A stretch of DNA of 64,000 bases, from assembly GCF_013131805.1 (NCBI RefSeq), contig NZ_JABJRC010000005.1, positions 310,001 to 374,000 on the forward strand, written 5' to 3'. Source of the DNA: Kribbella sandramycini. Lineage in GTDB: Bacteria > Actinomycetota > Actinomycetes > Propionibacteriales > Kribbellaceae. Of the stretch, positions 39,981 through 48,796 are shown piece by piece. Each line of letters starts with the position of its first letter. The first letter of the stretch is position 1. Made by a program: the position numbers and the translations under genes. The notes beneath the pieces are model-generated. The model had not been told where the DNA came from. It ran no database searches and saw nothing but the letters and a program-made list of their open reading frames with translations.

Positions 39981-42737
39981 CTAGTCGACCGGGCACCAGG
40001 CCGGCGACTCGGCCCGCGGACCACACACGATCGTTGCCCTGGGCACCGGCCCGCCGCGCTCGAAGGTGACGATCGCCACCGGCTTGTCCACCGGCACCCG
40101 CCGCGAAACGCTCCCGCCGAAGTCGATCCGCCCGGTGACGCCTTGGTAGCTGCGCTGACCGCCGTCGGCGTCCGTGATCGACTGCAGCGCCGAGCGGACC
40201 GTGCCGCCGTTCACCGCGATATTCTCCCGCCGCAGGTGGCTGGCGGCCAGCACGACCGTGTACGCCGCGTCATAACTCAGTGCCGCATAGCCGTCGAGGC
40301 TCCGGCCGCGCTCGGTCTTCTCGTACTGGAACATCTCCTGCAGCCGGGCGTAGAAATCCGCCGACTGCGGCGGCGCGTTGGTGAGCAGGTCGGGGGCCAG
40401 CGCGAGCGCGAGGTACTGGAACGGGACCGACTTGTTCAGCCCGCTCACGCCGCGATCGGCGACGTACTTGGTCGTGTCGGAACCGCCGACGACATACGGC
40501 GGTTGCACACGGCAACGGTCCTGGATACCGCCGAGGAAGGCCTGGAAGTCGACCTGGCCGCGACCGGCGAAGAACACGATCTCTTCCTTGTGGTCACACG
40601 CGTCCACCCCGGCCTGGGTCGCGTCCAGCCCGATGCCCTTCGGGTTGTAGGACACCGCCGTGCCGGGGACGCCGATGGCGCGGAACGCCTTCAGGGCGTC
40701 ATCGGCCAGGTTCTGGCTGTAGGTGTCGGTGGGATCGTCGGACTTGTAGACGGTCAGTTTGGGGGTCAGCCGGCGTCCGAAGGGGTCTTTGCCGGTCGCG
40801 AGCAGGTTCCGGACGTGGGCCGCGGCGACGGCCGCCTCGCGCCGGTTCTGCGGGCTGATCTGCAGGTACATCCGGCTGACGTCGACCATCTGGTCCGCGG
40901 TCAGCACGGCGGCGACGGTCGGCAACCCGACCGCGGCCAGTTTGCGGACCATCTCCTGGGTCGACTCGCGACTCTCGACCAGGCCGAGGACGGCGACGAT
41001 CGACGGATCCTCGGCCGACAGCGCGCCGAGCTGGCCGGCGACCCGGTCCGCGTGCCGGAACTGCGGCCCGGCGTTCGCGATCAGGATCCGCAGGATCGGC
41101 TCGTACCGTTCGGCCGGCTTGCCGAGCTGCACAGCCTGCGCGACCGCCAGCCCGGCCAGCTGCTCGCCCTCCGCGATGAACACGCCTTCGTTGGGTGACC
41201 GGTCCGTCGTCGAGGCCAGGAAGACCAAGGAGATCAGCGGCCGATCGGGCTGCTGCTTGCTCAGCTCGGCGGCTTGCCGGTTCTGCTCGAGGATCTTGTT
41301 CCGGACCGGCGCGAACGTCTGACTGGGGAACAGCAACGCGTTCGTGCCGTCGGTGACGCCGACGCAGTCGCCGTCCACCTTGGCCACCGACTGATCCGCG
41401 GCCTCGATCCCGAGCCAGGTGAAGCCGTCGCCGCCACAGTGTCGCCGATCGTCCAGGACGCCGAAACCGGCGTACGTCGAGGCCAGGACGGCGAACACCG
41501 ACGCGATGATCAGGAAGCCGCCGGGGCGGCGTCGCCACAGCGGGCCGATCACTCGTTGGAACTGCACCGGGCGTTCCTGCTCGGTCGACACGACGGGCCG
41601 CGGCCACCAGCCCAGCCTGCGCGCCACGGCGATCTTGCTGGCGCCGATCGGGAAGACCAGCAGCCAGGCGCCGATCCAGTGCCGCAGGCTCTCCTGGAGA
41701 TGCCGTGCTCGCCAGGCGGCGACGCTCTCGTCGACCATGGCCTCGCCAGGGTCCAGAGCCAGCGGCGGGACCTTACGACCGATCGTGACCAGCAGCAGCG
41801 GGTCGAACCGCATGGTGTCGTTGCGGACCTCGGCCACCATCCGCACCAGCAGGTAGCCGCCGTTGGTTCGGCTGATCGGGCCGACCATCAGGATCGGATG
41901 CGTGGCGCGATGGCGTCGCACCCACTCGACCGGCCGGAAGCCGGCCCGGAGATCCTCCAGGAACGCGTTGACGAGCAGACCCGCGAACCGCTCCGGATCC
42001 TGCTCCGGCCGTTTGTCCTTGGTGACCCGGCGGGCCAACTCGAACAGGTTGTCGTCACCGCGGGCGACGTACGGCTGGTTCCGCAGCCAGCGGTAGGTGC
42101 CGGACAGCATCGGCACGCGCCCGCTGTGCCGCAGCCAGAAGAGCGTCGGCAGCAACCAGAGCGTGAGCACCTGCAACCAGCCCGGGAGCTGGAGCTGAAT
42201 ACGGGCCCACACCCCGTCGCTCTCGCCGACGCCACCAACCGCCCGCCGGTACAGCGCCCGCCGTACCTGCTTGGCGTCTGCGAAGGACTCGCCCATCAGC
42301 CAACGGATCAGGTCGTACCGGGAGAAGACGTAACCGCCGGACCGGTTGTCCTTCAGCCCGGTCGTCGCGCGGTCGAGCAGCTGCACCAGCTCGTCGACCT
42401 CCGCGGTCGACACCGGCTGCAGCTCGGCGTCCGGGCCGTCCGCCGGCGACTTGTCCTCCAGCCCCACGACGAAATGCGGCACCTGCAGCTCCGGCGACTT
42501 CGCGCCCTCCGGCCGCAACCGGTCCGACAACATCCGCAGGACGACGGGGCTCGCCGGCTGCCCGTGCGGCGCCGGCCGCTGCAGCTCGAGCGGGTCCTGA
42601 ACACAGGCGAAGATCGGCAGCGACTCGTCCCGCGCATGCCGCAGACTGCGGTCGAACCGATTCAGGCTCCGCCGGCGATAAACCTCCGCCAGACACTCGG
42701 CCAGCTGACTGAATCCGAGCGGCACTCTGTCGGCCAC
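39981..42737 (-). CDS. Large membrane receptor-like protein with periplasmic-binding-type sensor domain
   Basis: 918 aa from GTG 42737. Residues 1-185 are a cytoplasmic region with no motif I can name (FSRYDLIRWLMGESFADAKQVRRALYRRA). Hydrophobic helices are at ~186-202, ~354-372 and ~407-425, with a second soluble region between the first two. Residues ~430-918 form a type-1 periplasmic-binding (ANF-receptor-like) fold: AEGEQLAGLAVAQAVQLGKP, VAVLGLVESRESTQEMVRKLAAVGLPTVAAV, SYDAAYTVVLAASHL. No P-loop, kinase, cyclase or GGDEF motif was found. It probably senses a small molecule outside and signals through an unknown cytoplasmic output. Confidence 0.8.
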   Translation of the reverse strand: MADRVPLGFSQLAECLAEVYRRRSLNRFDRSLRHARDESLPIFACVQDPLELQRPAPHGQPASPVVLRMLSDRLRPEGAKSPELQVPHFVVGLEDKSPADGPDAELQPVSTAEVDELVQLLDRATTGLKDNRSGGYVFSRYDLIRWLMGESFADAKQVRRALYRRAVGGVGESDGVWARIQLQLPGWLQVLTLWLLPTLFWLRHSGRVPMLSGTYRWLRNQPYVARGDDNLFELARRVTKDKRPEQDPERFAGLLVNAFLEDLRAGFRPVEWVRRHRATHPILMVGPISRTNGGYLLVRMVAEVRNDTMRFDPLLLVTIGRKVPPLALDPGEAMVDESVAAWRARHLQESLRHWIGAWLLVFPIGASKIAVARRLGWWPRPVVSTEQERPVQFQRVIGPLWRRRPGGFLIIASVFAVLASTYAGFGVLDDRRHCGGDGFTWLGIEAADQSVAKVDGDCVGVTDGTNALLFPSQTFAPVRNKILEQNRQAAELSKQQPDRPLISLVFLASTTDRSPNEGVFIAEGEQLAGLAVAQAVQLGKPAERYEPILRILIANAGPQFRHADRVAGQLGALSAEDPSIVAVLGLVESRESTQEMVRKLAAVGLPTVAAVLTADQMVDVSRMYLQISPQNRREAAVAAAHVRNLLATGKDPFGRRLTPKLTVYKSDDPTDTYSQNLADDALKAFRAIGVPGTAVSYNPKGIGLDATQAGVDACDHKEEIVFFAGRGQVDFQAFLGGIQDRCRVQPPYVVGGSDTTKYVADRGVSGLNKSVPFQYLALALAPDLLTNAPPQSADFYARLQEMFQYEKTERGRSLDGYAALSYDAAYTVVLAASHLRRENIAVNGGTVRSALQSITDADGGQRSYQGVTGRIDFGGSVSRRVPVDKPVAIVTFERGGPVPRATIVCGPRAESPAWCPVD

Positions 42738-42805
42738 GTTGCCCCCAGCTCCTCACCGTCGAGGGGACAACGTACGGCACTCCGTGCGCTCGCGACAGCG
42801 CTGTG

Positions 42806-43174
42806 TCATCGACCGGCCATGAACTCCGCCCACACCTTCTTCGGCACGCACATCCCCCACGCCTCCAGCACGAGCTCCCGCAACTCGTCGTACTCGATCG
42901 CCGCCAGCCGCACCACGATCCACCGGTACCGCTCGTCCGCCTTCGACGGTGGCAAGAACTTCCCCGGCTCCGCCGCCAGCGCCGCCGCCCGCTCCTCCCG
43001 CGGAAACCCGATCCCCATCGTCTCCTCATCGGCCGCGACCGCCAGATAGACGATCCGCCCGACCCGAAACTTGATCCGGTCCCGCACCAGCACCTCATAA
43101 CTGCGCGGCAGATCCGCGGTTGCCGCCCTGATGTCCGTGAGATCGACCACCCGCTCACGATAGGCGGTGATCAC
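42806..43174 (-). CDS. MmcQ/YjbR-like small protein
   Basis: 122 aa from GTG 43174, with GAGG five bases upstream; GTG 43150 is the alternative. The CyaY-like fold is suggested by VRDRIKFRVGRIVYLAVAADEETMGIGFPREERAAAL, then DERYRWIVVRLAAIEYDELRELVLEAWGMCVPKKV. Family members are often labelled DNA-binding without firm proof. Divergent from the first esterase gene. Confidence 0.85.
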   Translation of the reverse strand: MITAYRERVVDLTDIRAATADLPRSYEVLVRDRIKFRVGRIVYLAVAADEETMGIGFPREERAAALAAEPGKFLPPSKADERYRWIVVRLAAIEYDELRELVLEAWGMCVPKKVWAEFMAGR

Positions 43175-43214
43175 TGACACCTCATGGCAGCTTTTGGCCG
43201 GGTACCGTTCAGGG

Positions 43215-44246
43215 ATGCCTGGAGTGGTGAGTGCGGTGGAGGGGGCCGAGGTGGTGTTCCGCCTCGGTGATGCCGCGCATGCGTTCGCGGGTGTTCGGTT
43301 GTGGCAGGAGTTGGGACTGGCGGCCGAGCTGCTGGAGTTCAAGCCGGTTGAGTACGGGTGGGAGCTGCGGTTGGCCCGGCCGTCCGTGCATCGGATGGAG
43401 TACTTGTTCGATATCGCGGATCTGGGGATGCGGACCGATCCAACCAACCCACGGGTGGTCGGCGGGGCGTTCGGGGATCACTCGTGGTTGCCGTTGCCGG
43501 GGTATGTGGAGCCGGAGTGGATCGGGGTGGAGCCGGTCGCGTCCACGCTGACGCCGTTGACGGTGGAGTCGCCGGTCGGGCCGATCGAGGTTCAGGTGTG
43601 GGCGCCGGAGGGGATCACACCGGCGTTCGAGCTGCCGCTGCTGCTGGCGCACGACGGGCCGGAGTTCGCGATGTACGCCGGGCTGACGCACTACGCGGGC
43701 GCCATGGTCGCCGAGTCGAAGCTGCCGCCGTTCCGCCTCGCTCTGATCCGGCCGACCAGCCGCAACCTCTGGTACGCCGCCAACCCGCAGTACGCCGCGG
43801 CCCTGACGCAACTGGTCCTCCCGACGCTGCAAACGCAGTACAAGAGCCGCCAGCCGGTCCTGATGGGCGCGAGTCTGGGCGCGCTCGCCGCCCTGTACGC
43901 CGAATGGCAGCACCCGGGCTCGTTCGACGGCCTCTTCCTGCAGTCCGGCTCGTTCTTCACCCTCGACACGGACCCCCAGGAGTCCCGCTTCGAGTTCTAC
44001 GCCGAGGTGACCGGATTCGTCGGCGAGGTGCTCGCGGCAACGAGCTTCCCGAGTACGCCGTCCGTCGCGCTGACCGCCGGCGCGACCGAGGAGAACGTGC
44101 ACAACAACCGGGTGATGGCGGCGCACCTGGCCGAGCTCGGCCTCGGCGTCGAGTTCGACGAGACCCCGGATATGCACAACTTCACCGCTTGGCGCGACGT
44201 CCTCGAACCGGATCTGACGGGATTGCTGAACCGCGTCTGGAGTTAG
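43215..44246 (+). CDS. Fes-like (enterochelin esterase-type) alpha/beta hydrolase
   Basis: 343 aa from ATG 43215. The N-terminal ~125 residues form a beta-sandwich like the one before the Fes hydrolase domain (AEVVFRLGDAAHAFAGVRLW, VEYGWELRL). The hydrolase has LLLAHDGPEF, nucleophile Ser220 in LMGASLGALAALYA, and a late His in DMHNFTAWRD. No signal peptide. Substrate unknown. It heads a plus-strand run with an MFS transporter, a second esterase, an ATP-grasp protein and an amidohydrolase, none separated by more than 45 bp. Confidence 0.85.
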   Translation: MPGVVSAVEGAEVVFRLGDAAHAFAGVRLWQELGLAAELLEFKPVEYGWELRLARPSVHRMEYLFDIADLGMRTDPTNPRVVGGAFGDHSWLPLPGYVEPEWIGVEPVASTLTPLTVESPVGPIEVQVWAPEGITPAFELPLLLAHDGPEFAMYAGLTHYAGAMVAESKLPPFRLALIRPTSRNLWYAANPQYAAALTQLVLPTLQTQYKSRQPVLMGASLGALAALYAEWQHPGSFDGLFLQSGSFFTLDTDPQESRFEFYAEVTGFVGEVLAATSFPSTPSVALTAGATEENVHNNRVMAAHLAELGLGVEFDETPDMHNFTAWRDVLEPDLTGLLNRVWS

Positions 44247-44256
44247 TGTCGAGCGG

Positions 44257-45384
44257 GTGGTCAAAACACTCGCGGGGTTCGGTGCGTTCGGTCTGTTCTG
44301 GGGAGCGTGGGGTGCGGTCCTCCCCGCGGTGAAGGCCGAAGCTGGTGTCACCGATGCACAGCTCGGCGCGGCGTTGCTGATGGTCGGTCTGGGTGCGCTG
44401 TGCTCGATGCGGTTCACCGGCTACCTGATTGACCGCTTCGGCGGCGTCGTACTGCCAGTGACCGTGCTGCTGTTCGCGGTGTGCGGCGTCCTGCCCGCGC
44501 TGGCTGGTTCGGCGGTCGCGCTGGGCGGTGCGCTGTTTCTGCTGGGTGCGACGTCCGGTGCGACCGATGTGGCGATCAACGCGACCGGCTCCAGCGCGGA
44601 GGCGGAGACTGGCCGGCCGCTGATGAACCTCGGTCATGGGCTGTTCTCGATCGCTGTGGTGGTCGCCAGTCTCAGTACGGCGGGTCTGCGGGCGGCCGGG
44701 GCCGGTGCGCTGCCGGTACTCGGTGGTGTCGCGATTCTGATCGCCGTACTGACCGCAGCGTTGTTGGCACCGGGCTCTACCCGGATCAAGCCGGTTGTAG
44801 CCGAGAAGGCACCGCGACGGCTCGAACCGGCGTTGCTGGTATTCGGCGGGCTGTGCGCCCTCGCCTTCGTCGTGGAGAACGCCTGGCAGAGCTGGAGCGC
44901 CGTCCACCTCGACACGACGCTTGGCGCGGCGCCTGCGCTCGCCTCCAGCGCACCGGCCGTCTTCGCGGCCGCTGCGGCCACCGGCCGGATCAGCGGGAAC
45001 GCATTGCTCCGCCAAATCCAGCCAGCCAGGCTGCTGGTGATCGGCGGTCTCGTCGCAGCGCTGGGCAGCGCACTGGCCGCAGTCGCCGGTTGCGCCTGGC
45101 TCGCGCTGGTCGGTATCGCCGTCGCCGGCCTCGGTACGTCGGTCTGTGCACCGACCATCATCGGAATGGCCGGTGCCTGGGCAGGTCCGGAGCGCCGGGC
45201 GAGCGCTATCTCCACAGTCACCACCATCGCGTACCTGGGCTTCCTGCTCGGCCCGGCCGCCGTCGGCGCGGCGTCCAGTGTCTGGTCGTTGCCGACGGCA
45301 CTGGGCGGCGTCGCAATACTCGCTGTGATCGTCGCCGTCCTCGGCCCGGCAGCGGGACGCGCTGAGCAGAGGCAAACCAGGTGA
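44257..45384 (+). CDS. MFS transporter
   Basis: 375 aa from GTG 44257, 10 bp after the esterase. Twelve short helices; GYLIDRFGGVVLPV matches the loop 2-3 motif, and DVAINATGSSAEAETGRPLMNLGHGLFS resembles YbjJ/FucP-like sugar permeases of the type seen in actinobacteria. Direction and substrate are uncertain. Its place between two esterases suggests it moves their substrate or product. Confidence 0.88.
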   Translation: MVKTLAGFGAFGLFWGAWGAVLPAVKAEAGVTDAQLGAALLMVGLGALCSMRFTGYLIDRFGGVVLPVTVLLFAVCGVLPALAGSAVALGGALFLLGATSGATDVAINATGSSAEAETGRPLMNLGHGLFSIAVVVASLSTAGLRAAGAGALPVLGGVAILIAVLTAALLAPGSTRIKPVVAEKAPRRLEPALLVFGGLCALAFVVENAWQSWSAVHLDTTLGAAPALASSAPAVFAAAAATGRISGNALLRQIQPARLLVIGGLVAALGSALAAVAGCAWLALVGIAVAGLGTSVCAPTIIGMAGAWAGPERRASAISTVTTIAYLGFLLGPAAVGAASSVWSLPTALGGVAILAVIVAVLGPAAGRAEQRQTR

Positions 45385-45429
45385 AGACATGGCAGGGTGT
45401 CGGACGGGACACTAGGTCAGGGGTGAGGC

Positions 45430-46176
45430 ATGGAGCGGGAGCAGGTCGAACTCGAGGCGCCAGGGCTTGACCGGCGCGGGACGCTGATCCGGTACGGGCA
45501 CTACGGACGGCCGGTGCTGGTGTTTCCCAGTGAACAGGGCCGGGCCTGGGACTACGAGAACAACGGCATGGTGGACGCCGTCGCCGGGCTGATCGAGGCC
45601 GGGCGGGTGAAGCTGTACTGCGTCGACTCGTACGACCACCTGAGCTGGTCGGACCGGAGTATCCAGCTGGAGGACCGGGCCCGCCGGCACGGCGGATACG
45701 AGTCCTGGATCCTGGATCAGGTGGTCCCGGCGATCGGTCGGGACACTCCGGGCGCGAGTGACATCATCACCACCGGCTGCAGCCTGGGCGCCTTCCACGC
45801 GCTCAACTTCGCGTTCAAACGGGCCGACCTGTTCCCGATCGCGATCTGCCAGTCGGGCAACTACGACGCCGCCAGCTGGCACGCCTGGGGTGAGCGCGGC
45901 GAGGCGACGTACTTCAACAATCCGGCCGACTACCTGCCGAACCTCGAGGGCGATCACCTGGACTGGCTGCGCCGCCGCCTGTTCGTCGTCCTCACGGTCG
46001 GTCAGGGCGACTGGGAGACGCACCCGACCGGCTCGTTGCCGTCGGCCCGCGCGATCGACGGCGTCCTGACCGCCAAGGGCATCCCGCATGAGCTGGATCA
46101 ATGGGGGTACGACGTAGCCCACGACTGGCCCTGGTGGCGGCAGCAGATCGCCCACCACCTGCCCCGATTCGTCTGA
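45430..46176 (+). CDS. Esterase-family alpha/beta hydrolase
   Basis: 248 aa. LVFPSEQGRAWDYENNGMVDAVAGLIEAGRVKLYCVDSYDHLSW is the N-terminal half of the esterase D/PHB-depolymerase-like group. The nucleophile elbow is TTGCSLGAFHA (Ser118), with a late His in DVAHDWPWW. Cytoplasmic. Nine bases separate it from the ATP-grasp gene, a pairing that suggests joint action on one small molecule. Confidence 0.88.
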   Translation: MEREQVELEAPGLDRRGTLIRYGHYGRPVLVFPSEQGRAWDYENNGMVDAVAGLIEAGRVKLYCVDSYDHLSWSDRSIQLEDRARRHGGYESWILDQVVPAIGRDTPGASDIITTGCSLGAFHALNFAFKRADLFPIAICQSGNYDAASWHAWGERGEATYFNNPADYLPNLEGDHLDWLRRRLFVVLTVGQGDWETHPTGSLPSARAIDGVLTAKGIPHELDQWGYDVAHDWPWWRQQIAHHLPRFV

Positions 46177-46185
46177 GGAGAACTT

Positions 46186-47415
46186 GTGGCTGACAACTCC
46201 CGTCATCTGATCGGCCTCCTGCTCGGCGCGGAGGAGGACTGGCCACAAGCGTTCGAAGCGCTGCTCCGCCGCGTGGGGCCGGTCGGCGGCCACGAGTTCG
46301 CGGCCGAACGGCTGACGATCGAGCCGTTCGACCTGAACGATCCGGTCAAGGTCGGCCTGGTGATCGACCGGCTCGCGTACTGGTACTACCACCCGCGCGA
46401 GTGGCTGAAGAAGGCCGCGCTGATGAACGGCACCTACCTGCTGAACTCGCCGTTCACGTTCCAGTCGATGGAGAAGCACTCGGCGTACTGCGCGATGCTC
46501 CGGCTCGGCCTGAAGATCCCGAAGACCGTACTCGTGCCGTACAAGAACCCGGTCGACAACGTCCGCTGGGCCTACACGTCGGCGAAGTACAACAAGACCT
46601 TCGACCTGGACGCGATCGCCGAGGACCTCGGCTACCCGCTGTACATGAAACCGTTCGACGGCGGCGGCTGGCGCGGCGTCTCCCGGATCAACGACAAGGT
46701 CGACCTGCACCAGGCCTACGACCAGTCCGGCGAGATGCTGATGCACCTGCAGGCCACCATCGACTACGACAAGTTCGCCCGCGCGCTCTCGATCGGCGCC
46801 GAGACGATGGTGATGGACTTCCGGCCCGACGAGCCGATGCACAACCGGTACGCCGTCTCGCACGGCTTCCTCAGCCCGTCGGCCGGCCATCAGGCAGTCG
46901 CGATCAGCCGGATCGTGAACGCGTTCTTCGGCTGGGAGTTCAACTCCTGCGAGATGCTCGTCCGCGGCGACTCGGTGCACCCGATCGACTACGCCAACGC
47001 CTGCCCGGACGTCGCCGTCACCTCGCTGCACTACTACTTCCCGTGGGCGATCAGCGCGCTGGTGAAGTGGTCGGTCTTCAGCCTCGCGACCGGCCGGCGC
47101 AGCTCGGTCGACCTGCAAACCGATCGGTACTTCGCGATCGCGGACGACGAGTCCCTCGACTACGACGCCAAGATCGAGGCCTATCTCGGGCTGGCCGACG
47201 AGCACTTCGAGACCGCGAAGTACCACGAGTGGTGCGCCGAGAACCTGCCGGACTTCGACGCCCGCGTCCGCGACTGGTTCAGCGGCGCCGAGTTCGAGCG
47301 GATCCTCCGCGAGACCGTCGTCGCGACCTACCCGGCCGACGAGCAGGAGAAGTTCCAGGCGCACTTCCACGGCCTGATCAACCTCTGGCTCGCCGACCAG
47401 GCGGAGAAACACTGA
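46186..47415 (+). CDS. ATP-grasp ligase-like protein (RimK-like)
   Basis: 409 aa from GTG 46186, with GGAG six bases upstream. The pre-ATP-grasp part includes DPVKVGLVIDRLAYWYYHPREWLKKAALMNGTYLLNSPFTFQSMEKHSAYCAMLRLGLKIPKT. The ATP-grasp core has YPLYMKPFDGGGWRGVSRIND (ATP-binding Lys in MKPF) and a metal-binding end VHPIDYANACPDV. Such enzymes join a carboxylate to an amine or thiol through an acyl phosphate. The partner molecule is unknown; neighbours are two esterases and an amidohydrolase. Confidence 0.87.
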   Translation: MADNSRHLIGLLLGAEEDWPQAFEALLRRVGPVGGHEFAAERLTIEPFDLNDPVKVGLVIDRLAYWYYHPREWLKKAALMNGTYLLNSPFTFQSMEKHSAYCAMLRLGLKIPKTVLVPYKNPVDNVRWAYTSAKYNKTFDLDAIAEDLGYPLYMKPFDGGGWRGVSRINDKVDLHQAYDQSGEMLMHLQATIDYDKFARALSIGAETMVMDFRPDEPMHNRYAVSHGFLSPSAGHQAVAISRIVNAFFGWEFNSCEMLVRGDSVHPIDYANACPDVAVTSLHYYFPWAISALVKWSVFSLATGRRSSVDLQTDRYFAIADDESLDYDAKIEAYLGLADEHFETAKYHEWCAENLPDFDARVRDWFSGAEFERILRETVVATYPADEQEKFQAHFHGLINLWLADQAEKH

Positions 47416-47419
47416 CCCC

Positions 47420-48295
47420 ATGCACGATCACGAGGTGCCGGCCTGGTGGGCCGGGCTGGGGCTGGACGGGCTGGTCGACATCCATGTGCACTTCCTGCCC
47501 GACCAGGTGATGAACGCGGTCTGGGCGTATTTCGACCAGGCGGCGACGCATTACGGCACGGCCTGGCCGATCAGTTATCGGACGTCGGCCGAGGAGCGGG
47601 TCAAAACCCTGCAGAAGTTGGGGGTTCGGGCCTTTCCGGCGCTGGTCTACCCGCACAAACCCGGCATGGCGGCCTGGCTGAACACCTGGGCCCGCGACTT
47701 CGCCGCGACCACCCCCGGTTGTGTCCCGAGCGGCACCTTCTACCCCGAGCCGGGCGCGGCGGCGTACGTCCGCGAGGCCCTCGACCTCGGCACCCGCATC
47801 TTCAAGGTCCACGTCCAGGTCGGCGACTACGACCCCCGCGACCCCGAACTGAACGACGTCTGGGGCCAGCTCGCCGACGCCGCCGTCCCCGTCGTCGTCC
47901 ACTGCGGCTCCGGCCCCATCCCCGGCCGCCACACCGGCCCCGGCCCGATCGGCGAAGTCCTGAACCGCCATCCGAACCTCACCGCGGTCATCGCCCACCT
48001 GGGCATGCCCGAGTACGCCGAACACCTCGCCCTCACCACCTACCCGAACGTCCACCTCGACACCACCATGGCCCTCACCCCCTTCACCGAGGCCCTGATG
48101 CCCTTCCCCCGCACCCTCGTCCCCCGCCTGGCCGACCTCCAAGACCGCATCGTCCTCGGCACCGACTTCCCCAACATCCCCTACCCCTACGCCACCCAAC
48201 TCCAGGCCCTCACAGACCTGAAGCTGGGCGACGCCTGGCTACGCGCCGTCTGCCACACCAACGGCGCCCGCCTGCTCGGAACGACTACGGGCTGA
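47420..48295 (+). CDS. Amidohydrolase-family metal-dependent hydrolase
   Basis: 291 aa, 4 bp after the ATP-grasp gene. The first metal motif is DIHVHFLP (HxH). VVVHCGSG and VIAHLGMPEY supply later His ligands, and VLGTDFPNIPY holds the final Asp, as in ACMSD-like amidohydrolase_2 proteins. It would hydrolyse or decarboxylate a small acid or amide. The 3' half is almost free of G-ending codons. Its stop overlaps the convergent small secreted protein by 11 bp. Confidence 0.9.
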   Translation: MHDHEVPAWWAGLGLDGLVDIHVHFLPDQVMNAVWAYFDQAATHYGTAWPISYRTSAEERVKTLQKLGVRAFPALVYPHKPGMAAWLNTWARDFAATTPGCVPSGTFYPEPGAAAYVREALDLGTRIFKVHVQVGDYDPRDPELNDVWGQLADAAVPVVVHCGSGPIPGRHTGPGPIGEVLNRHPNLTAVIAHLGMPEYAEHLALTTYPNVHLDTTMALTPFTEALMPFPRTLVPRLADLQDRIVLGTDFPNIPYPYATQLQALTDLKLGDAWLRAVCHTNGARLLGTTTG

Positions 48296-48521
48296 CCTGG
48301 ATGTAGAGGTCGGAGCCGTAGCTTTCCAGTTCACATTTGAAGTCGTACCACTCGTTGTTCCGGATTCCCTGGTAGCCGCGGTTCAGGCACTTCGAATAGG
48401 TGTCGCCACCGTAGAAGGTGGTGTAGTAGCGCAGCGGTGACGCGTTGGCCGCCGGGGCCGTGACTACTGCGCCGGCGCCGATGACTGCTGCGGCCGCCAC
48501 GGCCATGAGTAACTTCTTCAC
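48285..48521 (-). CDS. Small secreted two-Cys protein
   Basis: 78 aa from GTG 48521, five bases after GGAG. A signal peptide (KKLLMAVAAAAVIGAGAVVTAPAANA) leaves ~50 mature residues: LRYYTTFYGGDTYSKCLNRGYQGIRNNEWYDFKCELESY. Two Cys probably form a disulfide. It resembles the many small Tyr/Gly-rich secreted proteins of actinobacteria; role unknown. Confidence 0.75.
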   Translation of the reverse strand: MKKLLMAVAAAAVIGAGAVVTAPAANASPLRYYTTFYGGDTYSKCLNRGYQGIRNNEWYDFKCELESYGSDLYIQVSP

Positions 48522-48740
48522 TTTCGCTCCAGAATTGTTCGCCCAACAGAGGAGCCTTGATTCTTTGCGATTTGCACCGGGGTGCGGGAAAGCCGCGGGT
48601 GAACGCCGCCGGAAATCCGCTCGCCGTAGCACGCTGGTCGAATTGTCCGGGTGTTCGGGAGGTCTTTCCGTGCGGGTCATCCCGGCGTGGAGACCCGGGG
48701 GCGTCCCAGGGCGCGTTGTCCACCGTTGCCAGGCTGGATT

Positions 48741-48780
48741 CCAACGTTGTACTGTCGTTGGCGGCCCGTCACCACCACTT
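48741..48780 (+). promoter_or_regulatory. Dyad and shared 12-mer upstream of the GH2 gene
   Basis: CCAACG (48741-48746) and CGTTGG (48756-48761) form a dyad, followed by TCACCACCACTT at 48769-48780. The same 12-mer precedes the alpha-mannosidase. TTGCCA near 48726 may be a -35. The upstream spacer from 48522 to 48740 shows nothing else definite. Confidence 0.35.
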
Positions 48781-48796
48781 GCCTCGGGAGTTTCCG

